DNA of 64,000 nt from NCBI GenBank assembly GCA_037447655.1, contig JBBHKE010001817.1, forward strand, positions 62,001 through 126,000, given 5' to 3'. Both the position numbers and the translations under genes were made by a program. Origin of the DNA: Zygnema cylindricum (taxonomy: Eukaryota; Streptophyta; Zygnematophyceae; Zygnematales; Zygnemataceae). The notes beneath the pieces are model-generated. The model had not been told where the DNA came from and did not search any database. It saw only the letters and a program-made list of their open reading frames with translations. Below, piece after piece: positions 21,111-32,059 of this stretch; position 1 is the stretch's first letter; every line of letters begins with the position of its first letter.

Positions 21111-23537
21111 TTAGGTCAAAAACACTTGTCGAATAAACCGTGCTGCGACTCTTGAAGACAGTCTTGCAGCCACTTCCGGTACCACCTGTACCGCGACATT
21201 CGGTACAAGAGGCAAAAGCTCTCTCCCAAACTCCAAAGCTCCCCATTCACTTCCCTGCCTTCCCAGGAGGTTTCCCGGTCCACTCGAGTCTCCCGAAAGA
21301 AACTGAAGGACTCTGCGAAGGTTGTTTAAGACAGCCCTGTCTTCCGCAGTAATGTCTGGTATCAATAAGTGCTCGGCAGATGTATTTCCAGTCCTTCTCA
21401 ACAGATCCAAGATACCGAGACTTTGTGCACTCTCTCTCGCTTGTTCCCTTGAATAAGCGTCCATGCCTTTCACAATCTCGTCCAAAATAAATTCTCTGAA
21501 AAATGCACCTTCTTCTGAGAATAGGAACGCTAAAGCGGCTCGAGCCTGTCCTGCCTCGGGAGTTGGTGAAAACAAAACTAAGCCGCGAGAACTCACATTC
21601 GGGATTCTCGAGAGACTAGTCGACTGACCCACGGGAGGAAGGGCATTTTGAGGAGACAAACTGCCCTGTCCTGCTTTTGCTGTATCTGCAAAAGTTTCAA
21701 AAGCTTCCATAACATCGATAAACCTTTCAGCATCGAAAATTCCCTCCCTTCCATAGATAGTATACCGTAATGCCTGTCTCAATCGAGGAGAAGGGTCTGT
21801 GAGAAGACGTTGAGCGATGTATGGATAAGCGGCATCCACTATGGCAAAATCAGGATCTCCCACTAAAGCAATACCTTCAAGTACACCAATAGCTCGAATA
21901 ATAAGGGCAAAGTAAGGAGGAATTCGGAACGGGTATTCGAATGTGATTTGCGCCAAATCTGCCGCTAATTCCTGAAAGTTAATGCCCTTTGCACCTCCAC
22001 CTTCTAACGCCTGGTCAAATACTCTCGCTAAAACAGGCATAATGGGGGTAAGATCCACACCCTCTGGAATAAAATCTAGGAGCACAAAATCCTCCACAAT
22101 AGCTGGGTAATCACGATGAATAAGATGTGAAATAGCCTCAATCATCCCATACTTTTGATCTTCCGTGATCCGAGTCATCAGACCAAAGTCCAAAACAGCC
22201 AAACGCCCGTCCGGTGTACGAATAAGATTTCCGGGATGTGGGTCCGCATGGAAAAGGCCTGTGTCTAAAAGCTGTTTCAAATAACAAATAACACCGACAT
22301 TCACTAAAGATCCGACATCAGACGCAGTACTTTGTGAAAGCTTCTCTCCCTCGATCCATCCAGTCACCATTGCTCTACGAGATGTATACTCTGGAAAAGT
22401 TTTTGGTACAACTACTTGAGGAAGGTCTTTGGCCATAGACTCTGCGAAAGCGGCTGTATTAGCCGCCTCATTCACATAGTCGAGCTCTTCAAAGAAACGG
22501 GCAGCCCACTCATCCACTAAACCTACGACATCTGTTGCGATTTGAGGGATTCCACGAAGAGCAAGTCCCAACCGTCGAATAATGAACAGATCAATTGTCA
22601 CAGTTTCAAGCACATATGGTCTCTGAACTTTCACTGCTACAACTTCCCCTGTTGACTTCAACTTTCCTTTGTACACCTGTCCTAAAGAGGCAGCGGCTAT
22701 GGGGTCATGAGACAACTCCGAAAAAATATCAGATGGGGAAACACCCAATTCCTCTTCCAAAAGTTTCATAGCAACTTCATTATCAAAACTTGGGACCTTG
22801 TCACATAACTTCTGAAGCTCCGTCATGGCGGCAGGAGAGAGAATATCGGGCCGAATACTAAGAGCCTGTCCAAGCTTTATGTAAGCTGGTCCAAGTGAAG
22901 TCACAATTTCTCTCAATTGAATGGCACGTAAAACCTCATTTTCCTTCACTTTCTTCATTATAAGATCTCCAGCTACCCCACTCAAAAATCCCCCCGCAAC
23001 CGCTAACAACTGAACAATTCTCTGTGCAACTGCTCCTGGTCTTCTACCCCAATATGCAGCAATGGTATCTGGATCATACACTAAAGGAAGTTCCTCCTCT
23101 CCCTCACCTCCCGTATCAACTTGTACCAGTCGCATTTTCACATCATCTGCTGCAAACTGTGAATCGCTCAAGTTTTGACCTCGCAATCCTCGCATTAAAG
23201 AAGCAACTTCCTCATTTTCCTCCATTTGTGCCCTCATTCGCTTAATCTCAGCCGACATCTCTCCCACTCTAAGTCTCCTCGTTGCCCCAGGGCCAATTCC
23301 CCCAGCTTCCCTTACTTCTTCTTCCAAAACTTTACCATTTCCTTTGCTACTCCCTTCGCTGTATTTCACGCGCGGACGTTCGGCCAATGCACATCTCAGT
23401 ATAGGAACCCTTACCGTTTTTATTCCGTTTGAAAACCTTGTCTTCAAAACTTGGCCCCATAAAGTGCAATTTCCTGATACTATGGAGGCATGCTGCCCTA
23501 TCAGAGGTTGCCGGCAGCTTCCAGGAAGGAGAGCCAT
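21111..23537 (-). CDS. ABC1K3: plastid ABC1 atypical kinase, ABC1K3-like
   Basis: This 808-residue protein belongs to the ABC1/ADCK/UbiB atypical kinase family and reads as closest to plant ABC1K3. That protein is a plastoglobule kinase linked to prenylquinone and tocopherol metabolism and light stress. Family signatures seen: the KLGQ loop (K221), the alanine-rich AAAS nucleotide loop (281-284), the VAVK lysine (K303) and the ExD-type segment EELD (350-353). The catalytic loop DPHPGN is at 432-437 and the metal-binding DFG at 450-452. All key residues are intact. The N-terminal 50 or so residues are basic and Ser-containing, like a chloroplast transit peptide. The first ATG of the frame is 23537; upstream CTGCAG at 23554-23549 could be the acceptor of a leader intron. 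The stop is TAA at 21113-21111. The coding region has no intron, unlike the multi-exon land-plant genes as I recall them. The C-terminal linker is lengthened compared with Arabidopsis (about 711 residues). Confidence 0.93.
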   Translation of the reverse strand: MALLPGSCRQPLIGQHASIVSGNCTLWGQVLKTRFSNGIKTVRVPILRCALAERPRVKYSEGSSKGNGKVLEEEVREAGGIGPGATRRLRVGEMSAEIKRMRAQMEENEEVASLMRGLRGQNLSDSQFAADDVKMRLVQVDTGGEGEEELPLVYDPDTIAAYWGRRPGAVAQRIVQLLAVAGGFLSGVAGDLIMKKVKENEVLRAIQLREIVTSLGPAYIKLGQALSIRPDILSPAAMTELQKLCDKVPSFDNEVAMKLLEEELGVSPSDIFSELSHDPIAAASLGQVYKGKLKSTGEVVAVKVQRPYVLETVTIDLFIIRRLGLALRGIPQIATDVVGLVDEWAARFFEELDYVNEAANTAAFAESMAKDLPQVVVPKTFPEYTSRRAMVTGWIEGEKLSQSTASDVGSLVNVGVICYLKQLLDTGLFHADPHPGNLIRTPDGRLAVLDFGLMTRITEDQKYGMIEAISHLIHRDYPAIVEDFVLLDFIPEGVDLTPIMPVLARVFDQALEGGGAKGINFQELAADLAQITFEYPFRIPPYFALIIRAIGVLEGIALVGDPDFAIVDAAYPYIAQRLLTDPSPRLRQALRYTIYGREGIFDAERFIDVMEAFETFADTAKAGQGSLSPQNALPPVGQSTSLSRIPNVSSRGLVLFSPTPEAGQARAALAFLFSEEGAFFREFILDEIVKGMDAYSREQARESAQSLGILDLLRRTGNTSAEHLLIPDITAEDRAVLNNLRRVLQFLSGDSSGPGNLLGRQGSEWGALEFGRELLPLVPNVAVQVVPEVAARLSSRVAARFIRQVFLT

Positions 23538-23548
23538 AGAATCCAATC

Positions 23549-24280
23549 CTGCAGAATGAATAACATAGTTTAATTAGACTCTTAACATGAAACACTTTTG
23601 TAACAATGCATACACATAAATACTGACTACGACGAGCAAGTGCCTACGACAAGCAAATGCCAATATCATCATCATCCTACCTAATATAAAGCGAGTGTTC
23701 TTGAAAGTGCATTCGAAGAAAGATAAGGTTAATAGAAAACAGGAAACATGTCAGAAAAGCTTCTCTGCCTACACTTTTAACAAAAATTCCTCACACTATA
23801 TCCACGGCAAGTAAAGGTCAGCAAGGAAAACTGTTCCCAAAGGCAAACTGACACAATACGATTTTATTTTATACCAATCTGGCAACCGAAGTAATTCCTG
23901 TAGACTGCCATTTAAGGAAAACATTACTCAAAATGGGCAAAAACGATATCCGGTTAAGACAGAGGACAAAAAAATAAAAGTGAGACAGGAGTGAATTTGT
24001 AACCCATATTACGGTCAGTAACCAAACATAATACAACCTCCCCAAATTATGCATCTTCACAGAATATACAAGACAAAACTGTTTCAAAATTACACTTGAA
24101 GCCAAGAGTGAATCACAGTGTCGGATATCAATACAAAAAAGCTTCAAAAGACTAACAACAACTAAATGACCATCTACGCATTAATATGATTTTTGACAGT
24201 ACTTGAAAAGGTTAAGCATAGGCCTCGACCACAATTACTGTACACACAAACTAATACTAGGAGCCAGAACTCAGGGAGTA
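23549..24280 (-). promoter_or_regulatory. ABC1K 5' leader/promoter region
   Basis: On the gene strand, ATTCATTCTGCAG|GATTGG just before the start codon looks like a 3' splice site, suggesting an intron in the leader. I did not identify its donor or a TATA box with confidence. Confidence 0.4.
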
Positions 24281-24282
24281 AA

Positions 24283-24475
24283 TAACTTCCCTTAACAACT
24301 TCCCGTAATAACTTCCTTACTAACTTCCCTCACTAACTCTTCCCTTGACTCTCCCTTACTAACTTCCCTTAATAGCTTCCCTTACTAAATTCCCTTGATA
24401 ACTTCTTTAAATAACTTCCCTTAAGAAGTCTCCTTAATTAATAACCTCCCTTACAGGAGACTAAGTGCCTGGGCT
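24283..24475. repeat. TAACTTCCCT-type minisatellite
   Basis: About 15 degenerate copies of a 10-13-bp unit (TAACTTCCCTTA) lie about 750 bp upstream of the ABC1K start. The units vary by a few bases, so this is an old array. Confidence 0.85.
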
Positions 24476-25059
24476 ACACACATCCGAATTAAATTTGCGG
24501 GAAATACTAAAAGAACATTATTTTTTTAAGCCCTCTGGGGGAATTATAGTGAGCGGTCTAGCGATACTGGTTCACATAAACAATGTAATACGTCAATGTG
24601 ACATCTGAATAAAACGATATCACAGTTTTTCCCTTTAAAGGAATAGCTGAAGTTATTCAACCCTAATAGTTCAGACAAAAAAAAAGGGTGAAAAAATGCA
24701 AGCTCAGTCCAGAGGGATGACCAATGAAAGTCAATTAAGAGAATAATGATGGGAATTCTTTACGTTTTTTTCAGCTATGATGATCATACCACCTCATAAA
24801 AGATAGTGTCTACGAACATGTTGAGGGGTGAAAAGCATCAAATCGCAAATGAGGCAAAAAAAAACAGCGAAATAACGTGTAGTCAATGCAGATTAAAATC
24901 ACTTAATCTCCTGCAGAAACCCTAATATAGTCGGCCATGCGGCTCCTGACTAGGTCCCGAAAAGAGTTGCATCAAACTTACTGTATGGACGCCCTTGCTG
25001 TCAGAACCACTAATAACACACGTGTGAAAGTTTACCAGTCAGCAATGTCGCTTGCAGCA

Positions 25060-25063
<4 letters not shown>

Positions 25064-25104
<41 letters not shown>
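25064..25104. repeat. (GA)n microsatellite
   Basis: About 20 GA dinucleotides follow TTGCAGCAGC. The flanking DNA shows no gene. Confidence 0.95.
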
Positions 25105-25106
<2 letters not shown>

Positions 25107-25700
25107 AAAGGATCGAAGTCGCATAAGGCTTCCAAGGTGGTGCAGAATTAAAAGAGTTTGTAAAATTAAACCGACGTGGACGTATGCTGTTCACTTTGGC
25201 GAATCCGGAGCACGCTATTGATTTCGTATATTCACACGCGCTAGGCAGCAGCATTTTCAAGCGGCAAAATGAACGGATGTGAAAGTGACCACGTAGGTCC
25301 ATTTCTAAGGCACTATAAATAAACTAGACTTTTCTGCTTCTTTCTTTGCTTTTTACGGTTTCAAATCCGTGTCGTCAACTGAAACCATTATGGTTAGCTC
25401 TAAAGACGCCACGAAGTGCCTCCCCACACTTCGTGGACCTCCGCACGAATGGTCGTACATTCCTTGGCTACAATTGTCTGCAAATCCTTTTTCGCCGCTG
25501 TCAGCTCCCTACGTGGTGAGAATACTTTTACGGCAATTTCCTGGCTACAAATTGAGTGAATTGTATCGAGTCCAACTTCGCGATACATGCTACGGGGTTT
25601 GAAAGTGCCCTCTCTCGCGATAGAGTGGCGTTGAATATCGTATGCGCTACTCCGCTTCAGTTTAAAAGGTCGGTATTTGCTCATGCAACCAAAATTAATT

Positions 25701-26130
25701 TAGTGTTGTGTATCGGATTAAAACTTATCGCGATAAAACCGGTAACGGTCAGGGGTATCGATATATCCGTACAAAAAGTACGGAATTTATGATACGGAAA
25801 TATGTCGGAGGGAGGGGGGAGGGGAGGGGGGGAGGGAGGGGTCCTTTTCAAAAAAAAACACAATTCATTCAGTACCAAGTTATCTCCGATGGTTATCAAA
25901 CCGGTGTTATCGCGATAAAAAACCATAAGTATATCGCGAAAAAAAACCATAAGTATATCCCGATAAAAAACGATATGTATATCGCGATAAAAAATTATAA
26001 GTATATCGCGATAAAAAAATTATAAGTATATCGCGATAAAAAACCGATATTATATCAAATATCGTTTTTTATCGCGATAACACCAATACTGATATATCAT
26101 GCCAATGTACCGTTTATAGGTTGGCCAAAA
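25701..26130. mobile_element. truncated TAGTGTTG-ended element with an internal 24-bp tandem array
   Basis: The left end TAGTGTTGTGTATCGG matches the left end of the 2.6-kb element at 5809. Six tandem units of about 24 bp (ATCGCGATAAAAAACCATAA plus four bases) follow from 25909 to about 26053. They are then met by an inverted copy (TTTTTTATCGCGATAACACC). The right terminal repeat is missing. Confidence 0.65.
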
Positions 26131-26559
26131 AAATGGGCATGTCGATTATTGACACAAGGCTAACGCAACACAACACCACAAATTAAAGCGAACAAAACAA
26201 CTCGCTAAATAAAATACTCCAAACTTGGTTTCAAGATCCAATGTTTGAAAAAATGAAGTGGAGCCAAATTGTGGATGTTGGAATGACTTTTTCGAATTGT
26301 CTTCAAATGCAATTTCACACAACGACTTATTTATATAACAATATTGGGCACAAAAACAAAGTGGAATCATTTTTGTAATGTTATAACATCGATGCCTAAC
26401 TACAACACATTATTGCATGTTGCACATAAAAACATGAATTTCTTGAATGAAAATGCAAATGTTGATTTTTTACAAGCTTACAATCTTACAAAACCTTACA
26501 ATTTCTTAAAACACTTAAAAAGTGTAAAAAAACTAAAAAAAATTGTCAAAGTCTGCCTC
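26131..26559. other. AT-rich intergenic DNA
   Basis: No gene, RNA or repeat boundary could be supported here. Confidence 0.5.
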
Positions 26560-27150
26560 ATAGTGAGAGTTTACCTCTTGGTGTGAGTCCTCCTCCTAGT
26601 GCGAGTCCGCCTCCTAATGGTAGTCTCCACTTCGTGCGAATCTGCTTCCTAGTACGAGTTTGTCTCCACTTGCAAGTCCTCCTTTCGGTGCGTGTCCCTC
26701 TCTTCGTGCAAGTTTGTGAGCTTCTATACTTCACCAAATTTTGTGGCCACTTCGCGTGAGTTTGCTTACTCTGGAGTCCTACTTGTCTTTCTTTTGGTGT
26801 GACCCAGTGAGATTTAATACGTAGCCAAATTTCGGAGGCATCTTCTTCTAAATCTCCCTCTCGTTGCGACTCCTGTTATTGGTGTAAGTCCGCCCTCTAG
26901 CGCGACTCCGCGGGTAATAATACTTAGTCAAATTTTTAAGGCCAATGTTGTAAGTTAGCCTCTTCGTGGGATATTTCTTTTATGGGCATCTCCATAAGCT
27001 TTCACAATTTGCTAAATTTTCGTAGCCTCTTTGTGTGAGTCCGCCTTTTAGTTTGAGTCATGAGCTTCATACTCAGCCAAATTTTATAGGCCTTTTGGTT
27101 GGTGTCCTCCTCTTAGTGCAAGTCCACCACCTAGTGGAATTTTTTGTTTT
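26560..27150. repeat. degenerate satellite with two nested periods
   Basis: Units of about 20 bp resembling GTGCGAGTCCGCCTCCTAGT alternate with a second motif, CAAATTTTNTAGGCC. The second motif recurs at roughly 26735, 26825, 26930, 27015 and 27080, giving a higher-order period of about 80-100 bp. It ends about 30 bp before the LTR of element A. Confidence 0.7.
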
Positions 27151-27181
27151 CGCGCAATATTGTGGGATCTGACACATAATA

Positions 27182-28314
27182 TGTAATTCTATGGGCTCCA
27201 TTGCCACACAGAATTCACAGATCAAAAGAAGCTAATCTAGAGAGTGGCGACTCCAAGTTTATATAAACCCAAATGATTGACCCGTTGACAATCAAAACCC
27301 TATTACAACTTCACCCCTGTGAAATAAGACTTTCTGTGTGCTCAACTCCACCACAAAATGCAAAGTTAGAATATAAGATTTGGACACATTCACCCACTTT
27401 GAATTTCCCTTAGAAATGCAGCCACCCTAACATGCAAGCACTCTAACCGAATACACCCATGTGTAGTGTGGACTCTCTTGAGTCCGCAGCACAAAGAATA
27501 AAAGAAAATGGTCAACTGAGTTGATAGTTATGGCTGGCCAAAGTTTGCCTTTTATACAAGATGCCCCCTGGGAGAGGCTGCTACCTACCAAAAATAATTT
27601 TAGTCCTATCTCTCTCTAAGACTCTATATACTGACGTACGGCACCAATCACTTTACTGTGCCGTACAGAAAAGTACAAATGCCGATTTACTTTCTGTACG
27701 ACCATCGTACGATATGGCCGAAATGTCGACACATGTCATGTCCGTATTTGTTCCCGTAATCTCCGGGGTCGCCGCAATCCAATGTTGACGTGCCACGTGT
27801 CACTTGACGTGGCGATGATCGTAAAACGCCAAAAGTATATATTTCGCTATCGCGGCTTCTATCGTGGCCATCCGATCAAATCCGGCTATATTTTTAGCCG
27901 TTGAAAATAGACGCGCGGTATTTGTTTTATGCTCTACATAAAACCGTATTTTGTACTATCTATAACTGTATCTATGCACTACATTTATATTCCCTGTTAA
28001 ATGAACTAGTTTACGTGTAACTATTTAAGTATTTATCAAACCCTAAGCATGCTAGTACTAGCTCTAGACTAAACATACAAAGCTACTGGCTATCGGAATA
28101 TTGACGGACGTTAGGTACTAGATCAAATCATGGGTCCGTCAATATCCATTTTAGCAAACCTACCATTTATCTACACTTGTCTCTCTGGAGAGCTACCTTT
28201 CCAGCCTTCAGTGACTACAACAAGTGTGGGGGCTTAGAGAAGGGAGTCAAAGGCAGAATGCCTCTGCTTTTTTTCTATCCAAATAAAGACCTAGGAAATA
28301 GTTAAATATCAACA
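27182..28314 (-). repeat. element A 3' LTR
   Basis: It pairs with 29581-30768. It begins (plus strand) TGTAATTCTATGG and ends ATCAACA, that is TGTTG...CA on the element strand. It contains the GTACAGAAAAGTAC stem-loop at about 27663-27702. Confidence 0.85.
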
Positions 28315-28500
28315 CTCCGTTTATTTTCTAGTCTACTTCTTTTCAATTCTTACAAACAAATAAACAAACAATCCCTTCCCCCGTTTTTTTTTCCTTTTCT
28401 TTTTCCTTTCATAAAACTTTAAGATAACACCCTTATATTTAAAAATGTCCGTTAAATGAGCTGAAGTAAACATTCTATTTAGCATCCCACTTTCATAAAT

Positions 28501-29600
28501 CTAAGCAAAGATATTATCCACCTCATCTCTTTTCCATTCACACAAAAATTCGATTTCCCTCTTGCAATTCAACCAGCCACCCCCATCTCCAATCTGCAAC
28601 ACACACCCAGATGCTAACCCTTTTACGGGTACACCTTCATAGATGACATCACTCCCATTAGTGATGTCAAAACCATTACTCCCGAAATTTATCTCTAAAT
28701 CAAGAGTCCCCACTAAGTCTTTCATAAAATCTACATCTTCCTATTCCTCTCATCACGCTTTCGCAATCACTTCCAGTTGTATATGCATTCACCTTGTCAC
28801 TTCCCCTTCGAAGTTCCAAAGTGCTTTCCCTCACAAGAATCATCTCGATGGTAATGCTCCAAGTCCATTTGGAGCCATCCATTCCCTGCATACGGTAAAT
28901 GATGTCTTCGTACTCATCTGGGAGTTTCATTATTAGTGTATTAATCTTTCTCTCCTCAGATTTTACATATCCCGCACTAGCAAGCTCAACATATTACGCA
29001 ACAATATCATTGCAAAACTCTATCATGCTACCGCCTTTATAAACATAGGCCTTGATTTCATGTTTTACTAACTGCTGCCTCTGTATAGTCTCACTCTTAT
29101 AAATTTGAATTAGTGTTTCTCAGATTTCAGAAGAGTTGGTTAGATTTAAAAGAGTGATAGCTATGGACTTAGACACATATCTAAGTATGAGATGGTTTTC
29201 TGTAGTGTTTTTATATTCCCAATTTTTTTTGTCATTTTCTTCAATCTTTCGTTCAGTTATAACCCCAACAAGTGGAACCGTAGCCAAGAGCCTAGCTCCC
29301 TTCACCATCGGTGTCCCTTTATCCTTCTCCCATTTTTCCCTTTCCATGGTAATGATTTTCCTTTCACCTTCCGCTGCATCCTTACTCTGGTGTGGTTTTT
29401 TGGAAAGCTCTAGATGATTCTCCATAGTGAGTTACTCCAAAGCCCGTTGGCGGACACCTCACTTGTCCCAAAACAATTCCCTATAAGTGCTTTTCAAAAA
29501 GCAATCTCTCCATCGTGAACTCCACATAAGTGAAGTGTGTTCCATCAAACGTAGGCACCCTAGATAGTGGGCCCATAACCTGTAATTCTATGGGGTCCAT
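28501..29600 (-). pseudogene. element A gag remnants
   Basis: The frame starts at an ATG inside the LTR (29600) and reads through the primer-binding site into QVMGPLSRVPTF, then stops at TAG (29483-29481). Further frames at 29120-29425 and 28700-28930 carry copia-gag (UBN2-type) phrases such as NHLILRYVSKS and MKLPDEYEDIIYRMQ. 28501-28725 is a further fragment with a DLEI..N tail. Stops and shifts make it non-functional. Confidence 0.75.
29567..29580 (-). other. element A primer-binding site (half tRNA-iMet type)
   Basis: The plus-strand text GTGGGCCCATAACC is the sense sequence of the anticodon arm of plant initiator tRNA-Met; its complement is the primer-binding site next to the 5' LTR. 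It also codes for part of gag. Confidence 0.8.
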
Positions 29601-30768
29601 TCCCCCCATAGAATTTACCAGTCCAACGAAGCTTAACTAGTTAGTGCCGACTCCAAGTTAATAAAAACCCAAATGATTGACCCCTTGACAATTAGAACCC
29701 CAATACAACTCCACCCTTGTGAAATAAGACTTTTTGTGTGCTCAGTTCCACCGCAAAATGCAAAGTTAGAATATGAGTTTTGGACACATTCACCAATTTT
29801 GACTTCCCCTTAGAAATGAAGCCACCTCGTCAAGAAAAAACTCTGACCGGCTACACCTTTGTGTAGCCTGGATCCCCTTGAGTCCGTAGCAAAAATAATC
29901 ATTGAAAATGGTCAAGTAAATTGATAGTTATGGTTGGCCAAAGTTTGTCTTTTCATACAAGATGCCCTCTGGGAGAAGCCGCTACCTACCAAAAATATTC
30001 TAAGTCCTATCTCTCTCTAAGACTCTATCTACTGACGTACAGCACCAATCACTTTAATGTGCCGTACATAAAAGTACATGTGTCGCTGTACTTTTTGTAT
30101 GGCCATCGTACGATATAGCCGAAATGTCGACACATGTCATATCCAGATTTGTTCCCGTAATCTCCGGAGTCGCCGCAATCCAATGTTGACGTGCCACGTG
30201 TCACTTGACGTGGCGATGACCGTAAAACGTCAAAATTACATATTTTGCGATCGCGGCGCCTATCGTGGCCGTCTGATAAAATCCGGCTATATTTGTAGCC
30301 GTTGAAACTAGACGCGCGGTATTTGTTTCGCGGTAGAAACAAACGCGCGGTATCCGTTTCATACAATACATAAAACCGTACTCTGTACTATCTATAACTG
30401 TATCTATGCACTACGTTAATATTTGTCGTTAAATGAACTAGTCCACGTGTAATTATTTAAATATTTATCAAACCCTTCATGTGCTAGTACTAGCTTTAGA
30501 CTAAACAAACAAAGCTTCCAGCTAGCGAAATCTTGACTGACGGCAGGTACTAGGTTCAAATCCTGGGTCTGTCAACATTCATTTTAGTAAACCTACCATT
30601 TATCTACACCTGTCTCTCTGGAGAGCTTAGGCAGCCATGGCTCTAGCTCCCTTTCCAGCCTTTAGTGACTACAACAAGTGTGGAAGCTTAGAGAAAGGAA
30701 TCAGAGGCAGACTGCCTCTGCTATTTTCCTATCCTAATAAAGACCTAGAAAATACTCAATTACCAACA
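29581..30768 (-). repeat. element A 5' LTR
   Basis: It ends (plus strand) TACCAACA. It contains on the plus strand a perfect Pol III B-box (GGTTCAAATCC, 30553-30563) in a good T-arm (CTAGG/CCTGG stem), antisense to the element. Confidence 0.85.
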
Positions 30769-31024
30769 TGACGTTTGCGTGACACATTAATTAATTGCCG
30801 AACCACAAACGTGTATTGTTTCGTTAACGCCTTAATGGTTAAGGCGTACATTTGAAAGTACTTTGTAGACCCAAGTTCAAATCTTGTTAAGGGCAACTTT
30901 TGGTAATCTATCAATCGGTCTACCTGGTTCTTTTTGTCTATGGCGGTAGCCATGGTGATTCTCTATCTCTCTTCACTCTAGTGTCTAAATTAAGAAGTGA
31001 ATATTAATTTCCTTCTTTTCAACA
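30769..31024 (-). repeat. LTR fragment H with a tRNA-Ser-like segment
   Basis: It ends (plus strand) CTTTTCAACA, the copia-type LTR start TGTTGAAAAG inverted, and carries a CATGG-containing block as in the C LTR. At 30826-30896 a tRNA-like sequence is readable on the plus strand: a D-arm like CCTTAATGGTTAAGGCG, an anticodon-loop-like TTTGAAA and a T-arm CAAGTTCAAATCTTG. The acceptor stem does not pair, so it is a pseudo-tRNA. Confidence 0.6.
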
Positions 31025-31034
31025 TAGACAAACA

Positions 31035-32036
31035 TGTTGATTTGAGGCAGTAGGTGCCACTGAAGAAGATGAAGAAGCACCGGCAGTTGCCATGATAATC
31101 AATTGTGCAAAGAGGAAACTCTCACGAAATCCCACAAACAACCAACTTCACAATGAAGCCCCAAACAAACCAGACACACGCTAGGTCTGCAAATTTGCCA
31201 AAATATAAAATATACACCAAAAAACCCACATGCAAAATTTCACAAAGTTCTGCCAAAAGATCACAATGATCTTATAATTCAAACACACCCAAAAAACTGC
31301 TTCGCAGTTTTTCCTACACAACAATCCTACTTTTCCTAAAGTAATCTAAGTCCTATATATACAAGTGAGCCTACGGTTGATCACACCGTACTACAACTAG
31401 CGTGGTCAAATGGTACACTACTCTTCATTAACAAAAATCCCACCGTCGAATGCACATAATTATTTCCACCAATCAGACAGCAACTAGAAATGAAATAGTA
31501 CGCGGTTAAAGTTTGTCCGCTGAAATGACGGTACAGTCAATACTTCTCTTCCAAAAATGACGGCGGACTTCGTCCGCTTTCCACGTATTCTTTCATCACC
31601 GAAGATGAACCTCCACGTATAAATTTGGTCCTCAAATGTAACTGTACCTTTTCTTCTAGAACAACCAAACTTGACTTTCTCACGGACCGACACGTGTGCC
31701 TAAAGTGCACCGAATCTGTGTACTCCCTTTCGATTTACATACTCACTAAATCATGTCCCCGTCAATTTATCTTCACACAAACTGACTCATATTCAGAACA
31801 CCTTTCTTGCGCAGACTGCTATGACTGCTATGACTGCTATGACTGCTATGACTGCTATGATCTGTCAGCGCAGCTGTGATATTAGAGCTGCGCAGCTGCG
31901 ATGTCAGATCAGAGCACCATAGCAGCACAACAACAAGTGTAGAGTGCTCAAGGTTTCTAGCTGCGATGTCAAACTTAGCGCAGCATGGCAACATAGCAGC
32001 AAGATATAGAGAGAACTTAAGGTTTCCAAAACAACA
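31035..32036 (-). repeat. element D 3' LTR
   Basis: Starts (plus strand) TGTTGATTTGAGGCAG and ends AAAACAACA. It contains five tandem GACTGCTAT units (31814-31858) and a TATA-like TATATATAGG on the element strand near 31357. The purine tract CTAAAGGTTTAGGGGAG lies just outside at its 5' side. Confidence 0.93.
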
Positions 32037-32059
32037 CTCCCCTAAACCTTTAGACTCTT

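Larger units (their letters stand above)
27182..30768 (-). mobile_element. retroelement A: Ty1/copia-type, gag-only deletion derivative
   Basis: The element has two long terminal repeats (27182-28314 and 29581-30768) and a 1.27-kb interior on the minus strand. The primer-binding site GGTTATGGGCCCAC (29580-29567) directly abuts the 5' LTR, and a purine tract precedes the 3' LTR at 28314. The interior holds only decayed gag pieces; no protease, integrase or reverse transcriptase is left. A target duplication was not recognised, so the two LTRs may not derive from one simple insertion. Confidence 0.82.

Noticed and set aside
30826-30896. Genuine tRNA-Ser gene
   Set aside because: D-arm, anticodon-loop and T-arm features are readable but the acceptor stem does not pair and the anticodon stem needs an 8-base loop. 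It lies in an LTR fragment, so it is listed as tRNA-like only.
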